NCBI GenBank assembly: GCA_016199745.1
Contig: JACQFZ010000048.1
Span: forward strand, 186,001-250,000
Direction of reading: 5' to 3'
From: Gammaproteobacteria bacterium
GTDB taxonomy: Bacteria; Pseudomonadota; Gammaproteobacteria; Acidiferrobacterales; Sulfurifustaceae
DNA: 64,000 nucleotides
A model generated the notes under the pieces. It saw only the letters and a list, made by a program, of their open reading frames with translations, was not told where the DNA came from and ran no database searches. Shown one piece after another: positions 1 through 8,174 of this stretch (position 1 is the first letter of the stretch; each line of letters begins with the position of its first letter). The translations under genes were made by a program, and so were the position numbers.

Positions 1-41
1 ACGACTGAAAACAAAAGAACAATAAGAAGGGTATGGCTCAC
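1..41 (-). CDS. Possible start of a membrane protein (partial, cut by window edge)
   Basis: A GTG at 39-41 (minus strand) opens a frame that stays open to the window edge. It reads MSHTLLIVLLFSV, a strongly hydrophobic N-terminus. It begins 9 bases after the stop of the epimerase gene. No convincing ribosome binding site is visible. In the Pseudomonas aeruginosa O6 O-antigen locus an epimerase gene (wbpV) is followed by wbpL, a WecA/MraY-like initiating glycosyltransferase that starts with a membrane segment. This fragment would fit such a gene, but that is inference from context and 13 residues. Confidence 0.3.
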   Translation of the reverse strand, partial: MSHTLLIVLLFSV

Positions 42-50
42 TTTTTTTGT

Positions 51-1046
51 TTATCGATTGGCAATGGTTTCGCGATACCGCTTCACCATCTCCGGTATCG
101 CCATGGTTAATGCTTGACGGGGTTGGTAACCGAGCTCACTGCCTATTTTTTCGGAACGATACCAAGCGGTACCGATTAGCTTATTGAGAGCGGCGCTGTC
201 AAACGCAAACGGCTTGCGGCGAAGGCGCCCTATTCCGTCTCCCAACTTTGCCATGAATTGTAATGCGCTTAGCGGAATGGCAAGGCGGGAATACGGCTTA
301 CCCAGCGCCGCACGAATCATGTCGTAAAGTTCACGCGTGGAATACGCGGCACCGTCGGTAACGAGATATACCTGTCCATTCGATCGGGCGCCGACCGCGA
401 CCAACATCAACGCTTGGACCACATCGCTCACATGAACCATCGAGCGACGATTACCCAGCTCAGGTAGCGGCGGAAACCAACCACGGTCGACGGCGGCGAT
501 CATGCGCGGCAGATTTCCGCGCAACTCCGGGCCGTATACCATCGGCAAACGTAATACGCAGGCGTGCATTTCCGAACTGCCGGCCGCGAGCACCGCAAGC
601 TCAGCCGCACGCTTGGCCCGACCGTACACCGTCGATGGCTGCGGCGCGGTGGTCTCATCGACCGACCCTTGGGTCGACTCACCCATCGCCTTTACGCTGC
701 TAACGAAGATAAATCGTTGCACGCCGGCATTGCGAGCTTGGTCCAACAACGCTGTTGTTCCGTCGATCGTCACGAGCCGATGGCGCTCGGCGCTCGCCGC
801 CGAGCCTTCGTCAACCGCATGCGCATAACCGGCGAGATGAAAAACGGTGTCGATCCCGACGCAGACGTTCTGCAAGGTATCGGGTTGTTCTAAATCACCG
901 AGACAATGGCGGACACCGCTAGGCAGGGCGTCGATAGCACGCTGACGATGGCGAACCAATGCGGAGACGGTATAGCCGGATGCCGCCAGTTGCGACACTA
1001 GATGCCGACCAATAAACCCTGTCGCGCCGGTAACTAGCGCACGCAT
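51..1046 (-). CDS. NAD-dependent epimerase/dehydratase (extended SDR, WbpV-like)
   Basis: A 331-residue extended short-chain dehydrogenase, probably acting on a UDP-sugar (UDP-HexNAc C4 epimerase or 4-ketoreductase type). The N-terminal nucleotide-binding motif is TGATGFIG (residues 6-13). The catalytic YxxxK is YGRAK at 141-145, preceded by VSS near 116. I chose the ATG at 1046, where the Rossmann strand MRALVTG starts; a longer frame from 1148 would overlap the upstream glycosyltransferase and adds a non-conserved leader. GGAG lies 10 bases before this ATG. It follows the GT4 gene by 37 bases and is probably co-transcribed with it. Its position at the downstream end of the locus resembles wbpV in P. 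aeruginosa. The exact sugar cannot be told from sequence. Confidence 0.85.
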   Translation of the reverse strand: MRALVTGATGFIGRHLVSQLAASGYTVSALVRHRQRAIDALPSGVRHCLGDLEQPDTLQNVCVGIDTVFHLAGYAHAVDEGSAASAERHRLVTIDGTTALLDQARNAGVQRFIFVSSVKAMGESTQGSVDETTAPQPSTVYGRAKRAAELAVLAAGSSEMHACVLRLPMVYGPELRGNLPRMIAAVDRGWFPPLPELGNRRSMVHVSDVVQALMLVAVGARSNGQVYLVTDGAAYSTRELYDMIRAALGKPYSRLAIPLSALQFMAKLGDGIGRLRRKPFAFDSAALNKLIGTAWYRSEKIGSELGYQPRQALTMAIPEMVKRYRETIANR

Positions 1047-1083
1047 CGTTGCGCTACTCCGAAATGAACGCCGGTTAACTCGC

Positions 1084-2256
1084 TCACGCCGCACCGCGAC
1101 GAACGCTGGCGTACTGCCCTGCGCCGGCAATGTCGGCGTAATAATCAACGTAAGCGCGTAGCAACCGGTCCTGCGAAAATAATTTCACTGCCCGTTCGTT
1201 GGCGCGCTGCCCCATGTTACGCCGCAACTCGGCATCATTGGCAAGCGTGAGCATATGCCGCGCCAACGCATCTACATCGTCGGCACCGTGCAACAAACCG
1301 GTAACACCGTCTTCGACGGCGTCGACGATTCCGTAAATCCGCGACGCCACCGACGGAATACCGACTGCTGCCGCTTCAACTAATACCAAGCCGAATCCTT
1401 CTCGTTGGCTCGGCAGGCAAATAACATCCGCTGCCGCCATATATTTTTCCGGTTGATCGGTATAACCGTACGCATGAACAAACGGCATATCGTCCTTATA
1501 CTGTTGCGCCAAGCCGGGCAACAACGTGTCCTCATCGGGTCCGACGACGAAGAGATGAACGCCCGGTCGCTTTTGCCGTAATTGCCGAAAAGCCTGAAGC
1601 AAGAACTGCACACCTTTGTCACGTGTAATCCGGCCGGTATAAAGAAATACCAGCTCGCCATCGTCGACACTAGCCGCACGCCGTATTTCCGCTCGCGCAT
1701 CTCGATTCGGTCGGAATCGCGTCGTGTCGACACCCGATATCGAACCATTGGCCAACACTATCGCCCGGCGCGCCGATAACACACGCTCTTTCTCTAGAAA
1801 TACACGCTCGGAATCGCTGATGACGAGGATATGGGTGGCGGCTGCTGCAGTAATCTTGTCCATCCATTTAAGAACGGAACGCCACAACCCTTTGCGCGTC
1901 GCCCACACCTCACCCTGAAAAGTATGCACTCGCACTGGAACGCGTGCGAGCCAGGCCGCGACCATGCCGAGCAGCCCCGCCTTTGGTGCCACCGTATGAA
2001 CCACGGCAAAGCGTTCCGCGCGAAATAGACGAAACAGGAGATACAGCGCAACCAGGTCACGGAATGGATCGACTTTACGTTCGATAGGAATGCTATGAAC
2101 GATCGGTACATTATCGATAGCTCGCAACGGATACGGTTCGTCGAGATTGACTACGAGGCGCATGTCGTATCTGGCACCCAACTCGCGCAAGATCTCGGTC
2201 AGAAATGATTGCACGATAAATGGGCTGGTCGTTACGAAAGCTAAGCGCCGACGCAT
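1084..2256 (-). CDS. Glycosyltransferase family 4 (GT-B, retaining type)
   Basis: A 390-residue cytoplasmic glycosyltransferase of the GT4 type. The C-terminal domain begins with FLYTGRITRDKG (about 204-215) and carries the E-x7-E motif EGFGLVLVE at 286-294. The region AVVHTVAPKAG near 84-94 resembles N-acetylhexosaminyl or 6-deoxyhexosamine transferases of the PglA/WbpT class, which add an early sugar to a lipid-linked intermediate; that assignment is tentative. The ATG at 2256 is the natural start, although its ribosome binding site is weak. It lies 33 bases after the GT2 gene and upstream of the epimerase, in a glycan assembly block. Donor and acceptor are unknown. Confidence 0.85.
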   Translation of the reverse strand: MRRRLAFVTTSPFIVQSFLTEILRELGARYDMRLVVNLDEPYPLRAIDNVPIVHSIPIERKVDPFRDLVALYLLFRLFRAERFAVVHTVAPKAGLLGMVAAWLARVPVRVHTFQGEVWATRKGLWRSVLKWMDKITAAAATHILVISDSERVFLEKERVLSARRAIVLANGSISGVDTTRFRPNRDARAEIRRAASVDDGELVFLYTGRITRDKGVQFLLQAFRQLRQKRPGVHLFVVGPDEDTLLPGLAQQYKDDMPFVHAYGYTDQPEKYMAAADVICLPSQREGFGLVLVEAAAVGIPSVASRIYGIVDAVEDGVTGLLHGADDVDALARHMLTLANDAELRRNMGQRANERAVKLFSQDRLLRAYVDYYADIAGAGQYASVRRGAA

Positions 2257-2289
2257 TGGCGTTTTGGACTCGATCGGTAATCTCCTAAA

Positions 2290-3285
2290 TCACTGCAACG
2301 TCGACGGCTTCTCGGGAAGAATCCGCCATTTGATGCCGAGATAGATACCTTTGAAAAATCCCAGGATCGGTCCGATACTGCGACACTGCACACATTTGAC
2401 GCCTGCTTCCAGGAACAACCCGACCATCAACCATAATAAATTGAACAATGCCAACGGCTGGCTTTTATTCTTTTTATAGAAGCAGATGAAGATGCGGACT
2501 TTATGCGCCTGCCGATCGCGCTCCTTCGCGCGATTCACCGGCGAGAATACGTGATGTAGCCGCGCCTGAGTGTTGATAAAAAATCTGTTTTTGCCGTAGC
2601 ACTTGGCGGCCCGCGTTGAAAAATCTACATCCTCCATGATGAAGAACCCGTTTTGCGTATCGAACGGTACCTCATCGAAAACTTCGCGTCGAAACGCCGT
2701 CAGTCCGCCACTCAAGTAGACGCTCTGTATCCACTTGCGGTCCCATGCCTGCGGAATTCCAAAAATGCCGACACGTGGGTCGCGAAAAATACCGCGATGA
2801 AACACGTGGAATAAGAACCGATAACGCCAGTTCGAATTTGGCATCTGTACTATCACGCCGCATGAACCCATCATCTCCGGCTTTTCATCGAACCCAAGCA
2901 ATATTTTCTCGATGAAGTCAGGCTCGAGAATCACATCGTCTTCTAGAAACAAAACGACATCGCATTGGCTGCGTTGGGATGCCACTTCTTTCGCCGGCAC
3001 TAAGCCACGAACGGAAGGATCGTGAATATAGTTAACGACAACGTCGAGCTCTTTCCATTGCGGCAAGCCCAACACGATGTCCTTCGAAGCGTTGCTACCA
3101 CTTTGATCGACGACGATAAGCTCGGTCGGCAACAATGTTTGCCGCAACAACGACTCGACCGCCTTGTGCAAATCCTGCGGCCGGTCTTTGGTCGGAATTA
3201 CGGCACTGACAGTCAATTGAGTCGGTCGGTTTGAGCGATGCGTACTCGGCCGGGTGCGCTCTACCGCGCTGCTTGGCGTTGCCAT
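2290..3285 (-). CDS. Glycosyltransferase family 2 (GT-A)
   Basis: A GT-A fold inverting glycosyltransferase of 331 residues. The start of the fold reads VSAVIPTKDRP (about 26-36), and the metal/nucleotide DxD-type motif is FLEDDVILEPDF (113-124). Residues 1-25 are a basic, Ser/Thr-rich leader of unclear role. I prefer the ATG at 3285: the frame extends to a TTG at 3303, but GGAG sits 12 bases before the ATG. It follows the metallo-beta-lactamase-fold gene by 28 bases and precedes the GT4 gene, so the two transferases are probably made together. One stretch (2401-2460) counts 27/60 G+C, lower than most of the locus, which hints at separate acquisition. Donor sugar unknown. Confidence 0.85.
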   Translation of the reverse strand: MATPSSAVERTRPSTHRSNRPTQLTVSAVIPTKDRPQDLHKAVESLLRQTLLPTELIVVDQSGSNASKDIVLGLPQWKELDVVVNYIHDPSVRGLVPAKEVASQRSQCDVVLFLEDDVILEPDFIEKILLGFDEKPEMMGSCGVIVQMPNSNWRYRFLFHVFHRGIFRDPRVGIFGIPQAWDRKWIQSVYLSGGLTAFRREVFDEVPFDTQNGFFIMEDVDFSTRAAKCYGKNRFFINTQARLHHVFSPVNRAKERDRQAHKVRIFICFYKKNKSQPLALFNLLWLMVGLFLEAGVKCVQCRSIGPILGFFKGIYLGIKWRILPEKPSTLQ

Positions 3286-3313
3286 CTCGAATATCGACTC
3301 CAAATTGCGATCG

Positions 3314-4573
3314 TTATACGTGGAAGAAGCTCAAAAAATCCTGCGCTTCGCGTCTGAACTCGTCTGGAATTCGTCGCGTACGATGCTGCGAACCGACCTC
3401 GGCGTTATTCCAATGAAACACACAGGTCAACAAACCGAACAGGTAGCGCGGATCGATCAAGATCTCCGAGCGCGGCTGCAGATTTGCAACGTCTTTAGTA
3501 ACGAACGACTGCTCGCTGCCCTTGCGAGCATTACAAACAAACCACTCTTTACCGTCGCCGGTCAAATCGATACAGAAGTAATAGTCCTGAGTACAGTTAG
3601 AAAAACGCGCGGCGCTTTGATATGCCTTTGGCAGCAAACGCTTGAACGGCAACGCCGTCACCGGCAAATCGGTGAACCAGCGCTCATAGTCCATCGGCTT
3701 GTCTGCCAAACTACGTGCGTAACTTTCGCAGGCAGATGCACTGTACGGCTCGGTCCTGACGCGACTCGGTTTTAGCGTTTGCGTATCGATCGTCGCCTCA
3801 CCGCCGTCTGCCAACACCACCGCCTTCGGATCGATCGCCAACATCTCGACCGCGTCCGCCACGCCGCGATAACGATTCAGCGTCTGCAGCTTTCCGCCGA
3901 GGATGTATTTACCGGCGAACGGAATATTAACGCGTGCGTTGAGCGCCTCGTTCATCTGCTTATAACGCTCGAAGAATTGCTGCTTTTTTTGACTCGCCTT
4001 TTCGCTCAGGGTCGCCGGATCGTCGTAATACGTCTGCGGATAGGGACCGGCGCCGGTATAACTCAGCAAGGCAATTGTCGGCGATCCGCCGATGAAAGAG
4101 AGTAGCTTTTGAACTTGATTGGCGTCGAATAGATTGTCATTCATGTTGACGACAGAATCACCAGCGTGGACCACAGCCAGCGCGCTGTCGACGTCAAATG
4201 ACGACGCTTCATAAGGCACTAAGCAGACGCGGGTCTGGCCGATATTCAACTCCGATACGACTTCGTGCGGAATGCCGTCGGCCTGCATTTTTTTCGAAAG
4301 AAAGTTCGCCTTGAAGTTACAGATAATGACTCTGCATTTTGGATGGCGTTGCAAATAATCGCGTAGAAATTTCGGATCGTAATGGTCTGGATGAATATGC
4401 GACACATAGACGTAGTCGTACGTCGGAATTTTATCGAGCGCCTGCTCGAACGGCGGATAGTGATACCAACTCCCATCATAGACGCCTTCGGTAAACCAAG
4501 GGTCGCATAGAATTGTCGCATCCGACGTCTCTAGACCAACACAAGCAGAGTAGAAATAACGGACTTTAATCAT
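3314..4573 (-). CDS. Metallo-beta-lactamase-fold protein resembling CMP-Neu5Ac hydroxylase core, without Rieske domain (copy 1)
   Basis: A 419-residue MBL-fold protein. It shows CDPWFTEG (23-30), GSWYHYPP (34-41), the metal motif SHIHPDH with H59, H61, D63 and H64, then NMNDN, GAGPYPQTY and ARVNIPFAGKY, and ends with HWNNAEVG from 387. From memory of the family, animal CMP-N-acetylneuraminate hydroxylase has matching blocks (DPWL, ISHLHSDH, PFAGY) but also an N-terminal Rieske iron-sulfur domain, absent here. UlaG-type lactonases are more distant relatives. The ATG at 4573 has AGGAGG six bases upstream. It follows a HAD phosphatase gene and is a paralogue of 19738-21057. The likely substrate is a CMP-ulosonic acid or a precursor, by inference only; hydroxylation or hydrolysis cannot be distinguished. 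Confidence 0.8.
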   Translation of the reverse strand: MIKVRYFYSACVGLETSDATILCDPWFTEGVYDGSWYHYPPFEQALDKIPTYDYVYVSHIHPDHYDPKFLRDYLQRHPKCRVIICNFKANFLSKKMQADGIPHEVVSELNIGQTRVCLVPYEASSFDVDSALAVVHAGDSVVNMNDNLFDANQVQKLLSFIGGSPTIALLSYTGAGPYPQTYYDDPATLSEKASQKKQQFFERYKQMNEALNARVNIPFAGKYILGGKLQTLNRYRGVADAVEMLAIDPKAVVLADGGEATIDTQTLKPSRVRTEPYSASACESYARSLADKPMDYERWFTDLPVTALPFKRLLPKAYQSAARFSNCTQDYYFCIDLTGDGKEWFVCNARKGSEQSFVTKDVANLQPRSEILIDPRYLFGLLTCVFHWNNAEVGSQHRTRRIPDEFRREAQDFLSFFHV

Positions 4574-4630
4574 TGCAAGCCTCCTGATAAGCGACCCTTT
4601 CCATCTCCTTAACTACCCTGCTCGCTCCGC

Positions 4631-5305
4631 TCAGTGCATGATCTCGATCGGCGGCCGTTGCGGAGCAATAATCATATGAATCAACTCAACAAGATCCGAC
4701 AATACCTGCACCTCTTTTGGAAAACCATGAGTGCCGCAAGCGATACCGACAAACATAACGCCAGCGTCGATCGCACCGCTATAGTCGGTCATCGCATCGC
4801 CGACCATCAGCGTACGCGATGCGGCGATCTCATAGCTTTGGATAAAACCTCTAATAATCTCGCCCTTCTTCCGCGGTGCACCGGCAACCCCGGCAAAAAA
4901 GCGTGTCATGTTGCGCCGGGCAATAATGCGTATCAGCTCTTCTTCCGGTGTGCCTGATGCGACGAATAACGGCACCCGCACGTGCAATGTCTCGAGCAGT
5001 TCTTGTGCGCCGCCAACCCAAGGCGCCGCTACCACCGCATCCTCGACCAAATCGGAAAAACGTTGCGCCAGCTCCGCTTCTTCGTGCGCCGGCAACGGTT
5101 TGTGCAGAAAGGTTTGATGAAAATGCCGGAACTTCTCGTAGCGCGAAACACCACCATGCGCCAGGTGCCAAGCCACCACTTGATCAACAATTTGCGAACC
5201 ATAAGGCGCATATAGCGCGGCAAATGCTTGCGTTTTAACGTCAACCGATTCCACCAAAACACCGTCGAAATCGAATACGACGGCGTCGCAATGCAACTCC
5301 TTCAT
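4631..5305 (-). CDS. HAD-superfamily phosphatase (copy 1, ulosonate-associated)
   Basis: A 224-residue haloacid dehalogenase-type phosphohydrolase. Motif I is FDFDGVLVES with the nucleophile Asp12 and Asp14. Motif II is VASGTP, and the metal-binding motif is LMVGDAMTDYSGA. A helical cap lies between motifs I and II. The start is the ATG at 5305, which overlaps the upstream stop as ATGA; a longer frame to 5335 would overlap the epimerase more. It is similar in length and layout to the HAD protein at 15485-16183. Because a CMP-ulosonate synthetase-like gene and an aldolase lie close by, a plausible role is removing phosphate from an ulosonic acid phosphate, as KdsC or Neu5Ac-9-phosphatase do. 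That is inference. Confidence 0.85.
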   Translation of the reverse strand: MKELHCDAVVFDFDGVLVESVDVKTQAFAALYAPYGSQIVDQVVAWHLAHGGVSRYEKFRHFHQTFLHKPLPAHEEAELAQRFSDLVEDAVVAAPWVGGAQELLETLHVRVPLFVASGTPEEELIRIIARRNMTRFFAGVAGAPRKKGEIIRGFIQSYEIAASRTLMVGDAMTDYSGAIDAGVMFVGIACGTHGFPKEVQVLSDLVELIHMIIAPQRPPIEIMH

Positions 5306-6231
5306 ACTTTGGTCGAACGATTGGTCACCAACCAATCGTCCTCGGGATGGGCATCGCTACTGTGCTCGTGCAACTCCGCCAAGCAATCGAGCAGTCCCTG
5401 TCCAAGGTCAACATAGTCGTTGGCTACCAGCTTATGACCGACCTTCGGATGGAACGCGTACGGTGTCATGACGTAGTGTGCCGCATCATGCTCGCCGCTG
5501 AATGTCAGCTTCACGCCTTTCGGGATCATCTCGGAAATCATCTGCATCAAATTCTTGACCGGCATCCGCTCCTGACCGGTTAGCACCAAGTGGCGATTGG
5601 CGTATTCGTCAGCGAGTATCTGCACGCTCAAACGGGCGGCATCACGTACGTGAATGTACTCGCGCATCGCCTCAGGGCTACCATGATAAGTGATAGTGTG
5701 CTGTTCGAGTGCCTGCTTCAGCAAACGATAAATGCCATTACGCCGATCGGCACGACGCCCGTAAAGCGATCCATAACGCAAAATCGAGAACGCCAAACCG
5801 TAGCGATCGTTGTAGGCTTCGACAAATCGTTCGGCCGATTGCTTACTGGCGCGATAGAACGAACCGGATTCGGAATAGACGTACACCGAGCTGGCAAATA
5901 CAAAACGTTTAGCGTTGGTCAAACGTGCCGCTTCGAGCGCGTGCAGATTGCCGATGATATTGGCGTTGGCGGTGTCGAGCGGGCGATCACGCGCTTCGTC
6001 AATGTCGGCAATACCGGCGAAGTTGTATACATAAGCGCAGTCTTGAGCAGCGCGGACGACGGCGTCACGATCCATAATATCGCCGACGTGCATCTCTTGG
6101 TCCTTGCGCAGATAAGGCGACGCGGTCCGATCGTAGATGCGCACGCGATAGCCGGCATCGGAAAGCGCGTCGGCCACGTGGCTACCGAGAAATCCGCTAC
6201 CGCCAAAAACTACTACCGTCTTGGCTGTCAT
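5302..6231 (-). CDS. NAD-dependent epimerase/dehydratase (extended SDR)
   Basis: A 309-residue extended SDR. The nucleotide-binding motif is FGGSGFLGSH (9-18), DIMDR is at 51-55, and the catalytic pair is in YRASK (Tyr126, Lys130) after FASS. EYIHVRDAA is typical of UDP-glucose 4-epimerase-like enzymes. The ATG at 6231 is preferred over the GTG at 6240 because AGGTGG lies five bases before it. The gene follows the 2-hydroxyacid dehydrogenase gene by 12 bases and overlaps the HAD gene by ATGA, so the three are translationally linked. It probably modifies the sugar precursor made by this module; the substrate is unknown. Confidence 0.85.
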   Translation of the reverse strand: MTAKTVVVFGGSGFLGSHVADALSDAGYRVRIYDRTASPYLRKDQEMHVGDIMDRDAVVRAAQDCAYVYNFAGIADIDEARDRPLDTANANIIGNLHALEAARLTNAKRFVFASSVYVYSESGSFYRASKQSAERFVEAYNDRYGLAFSILRYGSLYGRRADRRNGIYRLLKQALEQHTITYHGSPEAMREYIHVRDAARLSVQILADEYANRHLVLTGQERMPVKNLMQMISEMIPKGVKLTFSGEHDAAHYVMTPYAFHPKVGHKLVANDYVDLGQGLLDCLAELHEHSSDAHPEDDWLVTNRSTKV

Positions 6232-6243
6232 AGTCACCACCTG

Positions 6244-7182
6244 CTAGTTTGGTTGCGTCGTCAGCCCGCAAGCGACGAGACCACGCAGCAGATTATCCGC
6301 TGCTTCACATTCCATAATATTCCGACACTCCTCGGCATACGAACCCATGTGCGCTGTCAACACTACCTGCGGCAACGCCGCTAGCGGGCCGGCGTACGGT
6401 TCGCGCTCGAAGGTGTCGATTGCCGCGCCGGCAAGCCGACCGGACTGCAGCGCCGCCAGCAATGCCGCCTCATCCACTAAACCGCCGCGCGAAAGGTTAA
6501 CAACGACGGCGTCCGATCGCATCTTGGCGATCCGATCGGCGTCGATCAGGTACTTACCTTCCTCGCAAGGTACATGTAGGGTAATCACGTCGGCACTGGC
6601 GATAAGCGTATCGAGGTCCACCCACTCCACTGTTTGATCGGAAATCTGAGGAATCATGTCGGTAACCAGCAACCGACAGCCGAACGGCTTAAGCAGGCTG
6701 GCAACGCGACGGCCGATCCGGCCGTAACCGACGATACCGACGGTGCGCGCTGCCAACAATCGGCCCATAAGCGGCTTCCAAATACCGGCGCGAAGTTGCT
6801 GATCGGCCGCCGGAATCTTGCGCAACAGTGCGAGTATTGTGCCGAGGGTCAATTCCGCCACCGCAGCGCTCGGTGCATCCGGCGTGTTCAATACGGTGAT
6901 GCCGAGCTCCTTTGCCGCCGTCAGGTCGACGTTATCCAGACCAATGCCACAACGCGAAATCACGCGCAGGTTCTTAGCACCCTGCAACACCCGCCGTGTC
7001 AGCGGCTCGACGCCGGCCAATAGACCGACGACGTCGTCACGCAACAACTCGGCGATTTCATCTTCGCTCAGCCGTCGACCATGGGGATTCGCAACGACTT
7101 GAATACCGGAAGCGCGCAAGTCGGTCAGTGCCTGCGTATCCCGATTGGAAAAAGAGGAAGTTGAAATTAAAACCTTTGGCAC
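6244..7182 (-). CDS. D-isomer-specific 2-hydroxyacid dehydrogenase (phosphoglycerate dehydrogenase-like)
   Basis: A 312-residue NAD-dependent dehydrogenase. The Rossmann motif is GYGRIG (152-157). The catalytic residues are Arg232 in SRGG, Glu261 in FEREP and His278 in AHMGS. It lacks the C-terminal ACT domain of the housekeeping SerA at 55041-56228 and is not closely similar to it, so a role in serine synthesis is unlikely. The frame is open to a TTG at 7254, but I chose the GTG at 7182: GGGAG lies eight bases upstream and conservation starts at MPKVLIS. It is the first gene of the third minus-strand block, with a divergent regulatory region upstream. It may oxidise a sugar-derived 2-hydroxy acid or reduce a 2-keto acid. 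Confidence 0.85.
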   Translation of the reverse strand: MPKVLISTSSFSNRDTQALTDLRASGIQVVANPHGRRLSEDEIAELLRDDVVGLLAGVEPLTRRVLQGAKNLRVISRCGIGLDNVDLTAAKELGITVLNTPDAPSAAVAELTLGTILALLRKIPAADQQLRAGIWKPLMGRLLAARTVGIVGYGRIGRRVASLLKPFGCRLLVTDMIPQISDQTVEWVDLDTLIASADVITLHVPCEEGKYLIDADRIAKMRSDAVVVNLSRGGLVDEAALLAALQSGRLAGAAIDTFEREPYAGPLAALPQVVLTAHMGSYAEECRNIMECEAADNLLRGLVACGLTTQPN

Positions 7183-7296
7183 GCTACCGTCTCCCAAATA
7201 TTCTGCGCGGCCTTCCACCCTTATCGACTCGCTGCAAAGATGACGTTCACTCAAAACGCGCTCGATCGGAACGCGCCGCGGCGAGTATATATCGAT

Positions 7297-7304
7297 CTAC
7301 CGCC
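7297..7304 (-). promoter_or_regulatory. Possible ops-like element (GGCGGTAG core)
   Basis: On the minus strand this reads GGCGGTAG followed by ATC. The first eight bases match the RfaH recruitment site exactly, but the T usually found at position 11 is C here. It is intergenic and lies 115 bases upstream of the GTG of the 2-hydroxyacid dehydrogenase gene, at the head of the block that runs to position 1. The setting therefore fits a second RfaH entry point, but eight matching bases alone are weak. Confidence 0.35.
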
Positions 7305-7309
7305 TCAGC

Positions 7310-7330
7310 CCACTGCAAGACTTGCAGTGG
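7310..7330. promoter_or_regulatory. 21-bp perfect palindrome, candidate operator in a divergent region
   Basis: Arms CCACTGCAAG and CTTGCAGTGG flank a single central A. The site lies between the divergent 2-hydroxyacid dehydrogenase gene (minus, start 7182) and aldolase gene (plus, start 7377). An odd-centred, perfectly symmetrical 10-bp half-site is what a dimeric repressor or activator would bind. With a one-base centre it is a poor RNA hairpin, so a protein site is more likely. No regulator gene is adjacent, and I do not recognise the motif. Confidence 0.4.
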
Positions 7331-7376
7331 TTCGGCTTGCTAAGATGCGCGCATTGCAACCAGCGCCCGGCAATCA

Positions 7377-8174
7377 ATGGACAACGACTCCCTCAAGCTA
7401 AAGTTGCGGCAAAACCGTTTGACGATCGGTTCGTGGATTACGCTCGCACATCCGGCTATCGCCGAAATCATGGCCCGCTCTGGTTTCGACTGGCTGGCGG
7501 TCGATTTGGAACACAGCGTCATCACCATCCGCGAGGCCGAAGAACTCATCCGCGTCATTGCCTTGCATCGCGTAGCGCCGCTAGTGCGCCTGACCAGTAA
7601 CGACGTCGACCAAATCAAGCGCGTCATGGACGCCGGCGCTCACGGCGTAATCGTACCGATGGTCAACTCGCGCGCCGATGCCGAGCGCGCCGTCGCTGCC
7701 GTGTACTATCCGCCGCGCGGACACCGCGGCGTCGGCCTTGCCCGCGCCCAAGGCTACGGCACTGCCTTCGCCGACTATCGCACCTGGCTCGAGCAAGAGG
7801 CGGTCGTCATCGTCCAAATCGAACACATTGCCGCCGTACAAGACCTCGAAGCGATCCTCAGCACGCCCGGCGTCGACGGTTTCATCATGGGCCCGTACGA
7901 CCTATCAGCGTCGATGAACATCCCCGGTCAGTTCGACAACCCGCGCCTGCTCGACGCCATCGAGCAAGTGCGCAGCAAAGGCTTGGCAATGGGCAAACCG
8001 GGCGGCCTGCACGTGGTCGAGCCGTGCCCCGACCAGCTACGCGAACACATCGCCCGCGGCTTCCGCTTTTTGGCCTACAGTCTCGACACGCGCATGCTCG
8101 ACGTCGCCTGCCGTAACGGTCTCGCCGAATGTCGCGCGGCCGCGCCCAAGTCATCCGGAGAAACACATCCATGA
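7377..8174 (+). CDS. HpcH/HpaI-family class II pyruvate aldolase
   Basis: A 265-residue TIM-barrel aldolase of the HpcH/HpaI family, which adds pyruvate to aldehydes to give 4-hydroxy-2-keto acids. Expected active-site residues are visible: His46 in DLEHS, Arg71 in LVRLTSND, metal ligand Glu149 in VQIEH and Asp175 in GPYDLSASM. Length is normal for the family. It is divergent from the minus-strand locus, and its stop overlaps the start of the KdsB-like gene as ATGA. That coupling suggests the product is a 3-deoxy-2-ulosonic acid that is then activated with CMP. Degradative members of the family act on aromatic-pathway intermediates, but none of those genes are nearby. Confidence 0.85.
   Translation: MDNDSLKLKLRQNRLTIGSWITLAHPAIAEIMARSGFDWLAVDLEHSVITIREAEELIRVIALHRVAPLVRLTSNDVDQIKRVMDAGAHGVIVPMVNSRADAERAVAAVYYPPRGHRGVGLARAQGYGTAFADYRTWLEQEAVVIVQIEHIAAVQDLEAILSTPGVDGFIMGPYDLSASMNIPGQFDNPRLLDAIEQVRSKGLAMGKPGGLHVVEPCPDQLREHIARGFRFLAYSLDTRMLDVACRNGLAECRAAAPKSSGETHP

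Noticed and set aside
3314-4573. Calling the MBL-fold protein a true CMP-Neu5Ac hydroxylase
   Set aside because: No Rieske iron-sulfur domain is present in either copy, and none was found in a neighbouring ORF.
6197-6204. Another GGCGGTAG on the minus strand
   Set aside because: Same explanation: Gly-Gly-Ser-Gly codons of the SDR motif within the epimerase gene.
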